From contig DASRJX010000104.1 in NCBI GenBank assembly GCA_035649235.1, forward strand, positions 1-19,544: DNA of 19,544 nucleotides, read 5' to 3'. The translations under genes and the position numbers were made by a program. Source of the DNA: DASRJX01 sp035649235. GTDB lineage: Bacteria > Acidobacteriota > Polarisedimenticolia > Gp22-AA2. The notes beneath the pieces are model-generated. The model was not told the DNA's origin. It did no database searches and saw only the letters and a program-made list of their open reading frames with translations. Position 1 is the stretch's first letter. Each line of letters begins with the position of its first letter. Of the stretch, positions 14,729-19,544 are shown piece after piece.

Positions 14729-16348
14729 ATGCGCCGCGATCGCGCCCTCCTCCTGGCGCTCCTGGTCGCCGCCCTGGTGTCGCTCCCCAGGGCCTGGCTG
14801 GTGGCGCGGGCTCACAGCGAGTGCTACGACGACGAGTACCACCTCGTGCGCGGGGCGCGGTTCTTTCTCGGCACGCTGCGCGACATGGCGCAGAGCGATC
14901 CGCCCCTCGGAGAGGCGCTGACGGCGCTGCCTCTCGTCCTGACGAACCGCAACCCGGCCTGGACGGGCGCCCTCTACGATCACTCGCTCTCCCCGGAGAG
15001 CGCGCTGCTCCTCGTCGCCCTCTGGCGGGCCTGCCTGTTCCTGCCGATCGCCGGCGTCGCCTTCGCGTGGTGCCGGAGCCTGTATGGAACGACCGCCGGC
15101 TGGATGGCGGTCGGGCTCCTGCTGGTGGAGCCGACCTTCGCGGCCCACACTCCGGTCGCGGCGCTGGACATGCTCGGGGCCGGCGGCGCCCTCGTCGGCT
15201 CCTACCTTCTCTGGAGGGCCTTCGAGCGCCCGTCCTGGGGCAGGATCCTGGCAGCCGCTTCCGGCGCCGCGGCGGGGATGCTCCTCAAGAACACGACGGT
15301 GATCCTGCCGCTGGTCGCGGCCGGCTTCGCGATCCTGTTCTGGGTGGTGCGGCCGATCCTGGCCGGGGAGCGCCCGGCAGCCATCAACTCCGCCCTGCCG
15401 CGGCGGCTGGCGGTGCTCGCGTGCGCCGGCCTGGCCTTCCTCCTGTCGCTCTGGACCCTGACGCTGTTCGACCTCGGCAGGCCCGACCTGCCGCCCGCCT
15501 GGCAGCAGGAGCCGACGCCGCTCCTGCGCGCCCTCGATCGGCCCCTCCCGGCCGGGATCTACATCGGCTCCCTGGTGCGGGCGAACTGGCACGCCGACTG
15601 GGGGCACGCGGCCTATCTCTTCGGCGAGAAGAGCGCAGTCGGCTGGTGGTACTACTTCCCCGTGCTCCTCGCCTACAAGATGCCGATCGGCATCGCCGTC
15701 GTCCTGGGGCTGGCGCTCCTGTCGCTCCTGAGGCTTCCGCCGCGCTTCGAGGAATGGGGGCTCGTCCTGCCGATGCTTCTGTGGACCGGACTGATGCTGG
15801 GGACGCGGATCAACATCGGGTTGCGGCACTTCCTGCCGGCGTACGGATTCATCCTGCTCCTCGGGGCACGATCGGTCGCGGCGGGGATTTGGACCTGGGC
15901 GCGTCCCGCCGCCTGGACGGCGCTCGGAGCAGCGGCGCTGCACGTCCTGTCCTTCCACCCCGACTACCTGTCCTATCTCAACCTGCCGCGCGACCGGGTC
16001 TGGCTCGACATCAGCGACAGCAACCTCGACTGGGGGCAGGGGCTGAAGCAGGCGCGCGACTGGATCGACCGCCACCCGCAGCCGCGCGGGAGGCCGATCG
16101 CCCTGCTCTACTTCGGGGACGCGAACAGCCCGCGCCGGGTGGCGCATTATCTCGGCGCCCGCGTCACGCTCCTGGGAGGCCGCAGCCCGCTGCCCGCCCA
16201 CGGTCTCCTGATCGCGAGCCCGGTCTGGGTGGCGGGCCCGTTCGACCGGGACGACCTGTACGCCGCCTTGCGCACAGCAAGGCCGATCGACATCATCGGC
16301 CACAGCATGCTGGTCTACGATCTCGACTCGTTGAACAAGGAGGGGTGA
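14729..16348 (+). CDS. PMT/GT39-like membrane glycosyltransferase, first paralogue
   Basis: A 539-residue protein with roughly ten membrane helices. The first periplasmic loop has the acidic motif CYDDEYHLVRGARF (Asp34, Asp35, Glu36), followed by QSDPPLGEALTALP, as in PMT_2/ArnT-like enzymes that use polyprenyl-phosphate sugars as donors. The C-terminal part has FHPDYLSYLNLPRDR, ISDSNLDWGQGLKQARDW and ASPVWVAGPF, a soluble tail shared with the second paralogue at 16567. The ATG at 14729 precedes the first helix directly; open sequence upstream lies antisense in ridA and is not part of the gene. No ribosome site is evident. Acceptor and sugar cannot be told from sequence. The gene ends two bases before the next ATG. 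Confidence 0.85.
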   Translation: MRRDRALLLALLVAALVSLPRAWLVARAHSECYDDEYHLVRGARFFLGTLRDMAQSDPPLGEALTALPLVLTNRNPAWTGALYDHSLSPESALLLVALWRACLFLPIAGVAFAWCRSLYGTTAGWMAVGLLLVEPTFAAHTPVAALDMLGAGGALVGSYLLWRAFERPSWGRILAAASGAAAGMLLKNTTVILPLVAAGFAILFWVVRPILAGERPAAINSALPRRLAVLACAGLAFLLSLWTLTLFDLGRPDLPPAWQQEPTPLLRALDRPLPAGIYIGSLVRANWHADWGHAAYLFGEKSAVGWWYYFPVLLAYKMPIGIAVVLGLALLSLLRLPPRFEEWGLVLPMLLWTGLMLGTRINIGLRHFLPAYGFILLLGARSVAAGIWTWARPAAWTALGAAALHVLSFHPDYLSYLNLPRDRVWLDISDSNLDWGQGLKQARDWIDRHPQPRGRPIALLYFGDANSPRRVAHYLGARVTLLGGRSPLPAHGLLIASPVWVAGPFDRDDLYAALRTARPIDIIGHSMLVYDLDSLNKEG

Positions 16349-16349
16349 C

Positions 16350-16565
16350 ATGGTCGCGAAGGTCCTGGGGGTGCTGTTCCTGGTCGCCGGAGTCCTGGTC
16401 CTCGTCTATCACGGGTTCAACGTCCCCCGGGAGCGCGACGCGAAGCTCGGGCCGATCGAGGTGACCATGAAGCAGAGCGAGCGTGTGAACATCCCGAACT
16501 GGGTCGGCGTGGTCGGCATCGCCGCCGGCGGCGGTCTGCTGCTGTGGGGCGGCCACAAGAAGTAA
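16350..16565 (+). CDS. Small DUF3185-like membrane protein
   Basis: A 71-residue protein with two hydrophobic helices, VLGVLFLVAGVLVLVYHGF (~5-23) and WVGVVGIAAGGGLLLWGG (~51-68). A charged middle (NVPRERDAKLGPIEVTMKQS) lies between them. This size and layout fit the DUF3185 family, whose function is unknown. It has the strongest Shine-Dalgarno in the window, AAGGAGG at 16337-16343, six bases before the ATG and inside the end of the glycosyltransferase gene. It is sandwiched between two paralogous glycosyltransferases with gaps of one base on each side, so it must be co-transcribed with both. Confidence 0.82.
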   Translation: MVAKVLGVLFLVAGVLVLVYHGFNVPRERDAKLGPIEVTMKQSERVNIPNWVGVVGIAAGGGLLLWGGHKK

Positions 16566-16566
16566 G

Positions 16567-18258
16567 GTGCCGCGCCCGCCGCGTCCTCCGGGCCCGTCCC
16601 CGCCCGGCCGTCAGCTCCTCCTGGCGCTTCTCGTCGCGGCGGCGGTGCTGCTGCCGCGCGCGGCGCTCGTCGCTCTGGCCCACAGCGAGACCTACGACGA
16701 GGAGTACCACCTGTCGCGGGGGGCGCGCTTCTGGACCAGGAGCCTGGTCGGAGTCCCCCTCAACGATCCGCCGCTGGGGGAGGCGCTGGCCGCCGTGCCG
16801 CTCGTGCTCGCCAACCGGAACCCCGCCTGGTCCGGCGGTCTCTACGATCATTCGCTGCAGCCGGAGCCGGCGCTCCTGCTCACGCATCTCTGGATGTCGG
16901 GCCTCTTCCTGGCGGCGATCGGCGTCGCCTTCGCCTGGTGCCGGCGGCTGTACGGCCTCCCCTCCGCCTGGCTCGCCACGGCCCTGCTGCTCGCCGAGCC
17001 GACCTTCGCGGCCCACGCGCCGCTCGCGACTCTCGATACCTTCGGGGCCTGCGGCGCTCTCGTCGGATCGTTCCTGGCCTGGCGGTTCTTCGAGCGCCCG
17101 ACCCGGGCGCGACTGTTCGCCGCGGCGTCCGGCATCGCCTGCGCCCTGCTGCTGAAGCACACGACGCTGGCGCTCCTGCCAGTCGTGGCGGCGTACGGGG
17201 CCTTGTTCTGGATCGTGCGGCCCCTCCTGAGGCAGGAAGGCTGGCCGGCATGGCGGGCCTCGCTCCCGGCGCGTCTGGCCTCGATCGGCGCGGCGCTGCT
17301 CGCGGGCGCCGTCGTCCTCTGGGCGCTGACCCTGTTCGACGTCAGCCGCCCGCGACCTCAGGATGACTGGGGTCGGCGGACCATCGTTCCCGGGGTTCTC
17401 GATCGCTCCCTGCCCGGCGGGATCTACCTGACGGCGCTCCTGCAGGGGATCGAGCACGCCGGCGAGGGCCATGCCGGCTTCCTGCTCGGCGAGCGGCGGC
17501 TCACCGGCTGGTGGTACTACTTCCCGGTCCTGCTGCTCTACAAGATGCCGATCGGGATCGCCGCCGTGCTGGTTCTCGGCGTGGCGTCCCTCGCCTGGCG
17601 CCGGCCGCGCTGGGAGGAGTGGGGGCTCCTCGTCCCGTGGGTCGCCTGGACGGGGCTCGCGCTCCAGAGCCGGGTCAACATCGGTCTGCGGCATTTCCTC
17701 CCGGCCTACCTCTTCATGCTGCTGCTCGGCGTGCGCAGCCTGGCGCGCCGCGACGGCGCGGGCGGCGAGCCGCGCGCGGTCGGAGACCGGGGAAACGACG
17801 ACGCCGCCCCGCCCGCCTGGGCGCGGACCGTGGCCTGGAGCGGGCTCGTCGCCACGGCCCTGCACGCCCTCTCCTACCACCCCGACTACCTGTCCTATCT
17901 CAATCTGCCGCGCGATCGCCCGTGGATGGCGATCAGCGACAGCAACCTCGACTGGGGCCAGGGACTGAAGCAGGCGCGCGACTGGCTGCAGCGGAACCGG
18001 GTCCCTCCGGATCGTCCGGTGCACCTCCTCTATTTCGGAGACGACCCGAGCGGCCGCCGCATCCGGCACTACCTGGGCGACGGCGTCACCTTCGCGCTGC
18101 GGCCAGGGCCGCTCCCCTCCCGCGGGCTCGTGATCGCGAGCCCGGTCTGGGTGGCGGGCCCCTACGACCCGGGCGGCGCCTACGCGCCGCTCCGCGGGCG
18201 GCGGCCGGTGGCGATCATCGGTCACAGCCTGCTCGTGTACGATCTCGATCGGCCGTAG
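16567..18258 (+). CDS. PMT/GT39-like membrane glycosyltransferase, second paralogue
   Basis: A 563-residue protein with about ten membrane helices, clearly paralogous to the gene at 14729. It keeps the loop motif TYDEEYHLSRGARF (Asp44, Glu45, Glu46), LNDPPLGEALAAVP, the pairs NRNPAW and LYDHSLQPEPALLL, and the C-terminal YHPDYLSYLNLPRDR, ISDSNLDWGQGLKQARDW and ASPVWVAGPYDP. It differs by a Pro-rich N-terminus (MPRPPRPPGPSPPG) and an insertion around 395-420 rich in Gly, Arg and Asp (RRDGAGGEPRAVGDRG). The GTG at 16567 begins one base after the DUF3185-like gene's stop; the ribosome site is weak, so coupling is likely. Substrate unknown; it may act on the same acceptor as its paralogue or on a second position. 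Confidence 0.85.
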   Translation: MPRPPRPPGPSPPGRQLLLALLVAAAVLLPRAALVALAHSETYDEEYHLSRGARFWTRSLVGVPLNDPPLGEALAAVPLVLANRNPAWSGGLYDHSLQPEPALLLTHLWMSGLFLAAIGVAFAWCRRLYGLPSAWLATALLLAEPTFAAHAPLATLDTFGACGALVGSFLAWRFFERPTRARLFAAASGIACALLLKHTTLALLPVVAAYGALFWIVRPLLRQEGWPAWRASLPARLASIGAALLAGAVVLWALTLFDVSRPRPQDDWGRRTIVPGVLDRSLPGGIYLTALLQGIEHAGEGHAGFLLGERRLTGWWYYFPVLLLYKMPIGIAAVLVLGVASLAWRRPRWEEWGLLVPWVAWTGLALQSRVNIGLRHFLPAYLFMLLLGVRSLARRDGAGGEPRAVGDRGNDDAAPPAWARTVAWSGLVATALHALSYHPDYLSYLNLPRDRPWMAISDSNLDWGQGLKQARDWLQRNRVPPDRPVHLLYFGDDPSGRRIRHYLGDGVTFALRPGPLPSRGLVIASPVWVAGPYDPGGAYAPLRGRRPVAIIGHSLLVYDLDRP

Positions 18259-18326
18259 TCGATCCGCCTCTCCCCTCTCTCCCCCGGAACCCCGCGCCCT
18301 GCGGCCGAGTACCATGCGGGCGGACC

Positions 18327-18342
18327 GGGCGGACGACCGCCC
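18327..18342 (+). other. Short GC hairpin ahead of the ABC ATPase ribosome site
   Basis: GGGCGG-ACGA-CCGCCC forms a perfect six-base-pair stem with a four-base loop in the 108-base gap after the second glycosyltransferase. It stands nine bases before the GAGGAGG ribosome site (18351-18357) of the ABC gene. It lacks a T-run. It may be a weak terminator for the glycosyltransferase operon, an mRNA leader structure, or chance in GC-rich DNA. Confidence 0.25.
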
Positions 18343-18366
18343 TCAGCCACCGAGGAGGCCACTGGC

Positions 18367-19257
18367 ATGGGCCCCGAGCTCGTCATCGACAACCTCACGA
18401 AGACCTACCCGAACGGCGTCCAGGCGCTGAAGAACGTCTCGCTGCGCGTCCCGGCCGGGATGTTCGGGCTCCTGGGCCCCAACGGGGCGGGCAAGTCGAC
18501 GCTCATGCGCACCCTCGCGACCCTCCAGGAGCCGGACAGCGGTGATGTCCGGCTGGGCGCCATCGACGTGCTGCGGCAGAAAGACGAGGTCAGGAGGACG
18601 CTCGGCTACCTGCCGCAGGAGTTCGGGGTCTATCCGAGGGTGTCGGCGCTCGAGATGCTGACCCACTTCGCGGTTCTCAAGGGGATCGCCGACGCCGGCG
18701 AGCGCAAGGACACGGTCGAGGCGATCCTGCGGCGGACGAACCTGTACGAAGTGCGGAAGCGGAAGCTGGGCACCTTCTCGGGGGGCATGAAGCAGCGCTT
18801 CGGCATCGCCCAGGCGCTGCTCGGCCATCCGTCGCTCATCATCGTGGACGAGCCGACCGCCGGCCTCGATCCGGCCGAGCGCTTGCGCTTCAACAACATG
18901 CTGAGCGAGATCGGCGAAAACGTCGTCGTCATCCTGTCGACTCACATCGTCGAGGACGTCTCCGATCTGTGCAGCCGGATGGCGATCCTCGCGGGCGGGC
19001 GGGTCCTCCTGACCGGCGACCCCCGGACGACCATCGACATGCTGCGCGGGCGCATCTGGAAGAAGATCGTCGAGCGCGACGAGCTGGCGGCGCACGAGAA
19101 GGACTGGGCCGTCATCTCGACCCGCCTGGTCGCGGGCAAGACGGCCATCCACGTCGTCGCCCCCGAGCGGCCGGACGCTTCGTTCGAGACGGTGCCGCCC
19201 GGCCTCGAGGACGTCTACTTCTCGACCCTGCGCTCCTCCGGCGAGAAGGCCGCCTGA
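18367..19257 (+). CDS. ABC transporter ATP-binding protein
   Basis: A 296-residue ATPase subunit of an exporter-type ABC system. It has Walker A GLLGPNGAGKSTLM (Lys43), Q-loop YLPQEFG (Gln84), the signature FSGGMKQRFGIAQALLG (138-154), Walker B LIIVDEP with catalytic Glu162, the D-loop GLDP and the switch His193 in ILSTHIVEDV. The final ~80 residues (from about 215) form an extra C-terminal domain often present in CcmA/NatA-like ATPases. GAGGAGG lies nine bases before the ATG. Its stop is two bases from the permease ATG, so the two form one unit. The substrate cannot be told from this subunit. Confidence 0.95.
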   Translation: MGPELVIDNLTKTYPNGVQALKNVSLRVPAGMFGLLGPNGAGKSTLMRTLATLQEPDSGDVRLGAIDVLRQKDEVRRTLGYLPQEFGVYPRVSALEMLTHFAVLKGIADAGERKDTVEAILRRTNLYEVRKRKLGTFSGGMKQRFGIAQALLGHPSLIIVDEPTAGLDPAERLRFNNMLSEIGENVVVILSTHIVEDVSDLCSRMAILAGGRVLLTGDPRTTIDMLRGRIWKKIVERDELAAHEKDWAVISTRLVAGKTAIHVVAPERPDASFETVPPGLEDVYFSTLRSSGEKAA

Positions 19258-19259
19258 CG

Positions 19260-19544
19260 ATGCTGCGGCGCATCCTCGCGTTCGAGTTCCGCTACCAGGT
19301 CCGGCAGCCCCTCTTCTGGATCGCCTGCGTCGTCTTCTTCCTCCTGACCTTCGCGGCCATCACCACCGACGTCGTCTCGGTCGGACGATCCATCGGCAGC
19401 GTCCGCCGCAACGCGCCGTTCGTCATCCTGCAGATGCTCGCGATCATGACCGCCATCGGGACCTTCTTCACGACCGCCTTCGTGTCGAACAGCGTGCACC
19501 GCGATTTCGAGAGCCAGACCGACGCGCTGTTCTTCTCGATGCCG
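19260..19544 (+). CDS. ABC transporter permease, N-terminal part, cut by window edge
   Basis: An open frame of 95 codons starts at ATG 19260 and runs off the window. It has a positively charged start (MLRRILAFEFRYQVRQP), a first membrane helix (LFWIACVVFFLLTFAAITTD), a loop, a second hydrophobic segment (FVILQMLAIMTAIGTFFTTA) and SVHRDFESQTDALFFSMP. This N-terminus resembles large acidobacterial-type permeases that continue into an M1-family aminopeptidase domain; the diagnostic part is outside the window, so that extension is unproven. The two-base gap to the ATPase gene supports a shared transporter. Confidence 0.85.
   Translation, partial: MLRRILAFEFRYQVRQPLFWIACVVFFLLTFAAITTDVVSVGRSIGSVRRNAPFVILQMLAIMTAIGTFFTTAFVSNSVHRDFESQTDALFFSMP

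Noticed and set aside
14273..16351. 692-codon minus-strand open frame opposite the first glycosyltransferase, running into ridA
   Set aside because: Only its last 140 codons (ridA) are real. A similar open frame lies opposite the second paralogue at 16417-18315, as expected when two related genes share codon bias.
1..19544. CRISPR arrays, insertion sequences, tRNA or rRNA genes
   Set aside because: No regularly spaced repeats, transposase-like proteins, terminal inverted repeats or tRNA-like cloverleaf segments were seen by eye on either strand.

Overview
The window is very GC-rich (roughly 70% by eye), densely coded and has no sign of mobile elements, RNA genes or CRISPR. Proteins with TonB-C-like domains, secreted enzymes and periplasmic signal peptides point to a diderm bacterium. 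The gene families (M1 peptidase with thrombospondin-3-like repeats, an ABC permease resembling the permease/M1-peptidase fusions, tandem PMT-type glycosyltransferases) would suit an Acidobacteriota-like or other deep-branching environmental lineage. That placement is inference; no phylogenetic marker was analysed.

Layout. (1) 1-588, minus: 5' part of an unrecognised secreted protein, divergent from gatC. (2) 700-4588, plus: gatC, gatA and a LysM-like/Amidase_3 cell-wall hydrolase, joined by two 4-base GTGA stop/start overlaps. (3) 4611-10732, minus, in transcription order from the right: a membrane SpoIIE-type PP2C phosphatase, a LytS-type histidine kinase, a LytTR response regulator, a membrane-anchored bactofilin-like protein, a 19-residue hydrophobic micro-ORF, and a cyclophilin fused to two TonB-C-like domains. 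(4) 10883-13162, plus: secreted M1 aminopeptidase with Ca-binding-type repeats and a Fn3-like tail. (5) 13167-14695, minus: ridA, an unknown six-helix membrane protein and an OsmC-family protein. (6) 14729-18258, plus: two paralogous PMT/GT39-like glycosyltransferases flanking a small DUF3185-like membrane protein. (7) 18367-19544, plus: ABC ATPase and the start of its permease, cut by the window edge.

The most unusual part is region 3. The phosphatase and the kinase carry the same four-helix membrane module, alignable without gaps, in front of two different signalling outputs. The kinase and the LytTR regulator are translationally coupled, and the next gene downstream encodes a bactofilin-like membrane protein. 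Its upstream gap holds a perfect 9-base direct repeat at 21-base spacing, the geometry expected for a LytTR operator, placed upstream of a plausible sigma70-type promoter. A second 9-base pair at the same 21-base spacing, made of A/T tracts, lies in the control region at the head of the cluster. Together this reads as a candidate self-contained envelope-sensing circuit: paired membrane sensors, then a LytTR regulator, then a membrane polymer-forming protein plus a micro-peptide. The parts are visible in the sequence; the circuit is a hypothesis.
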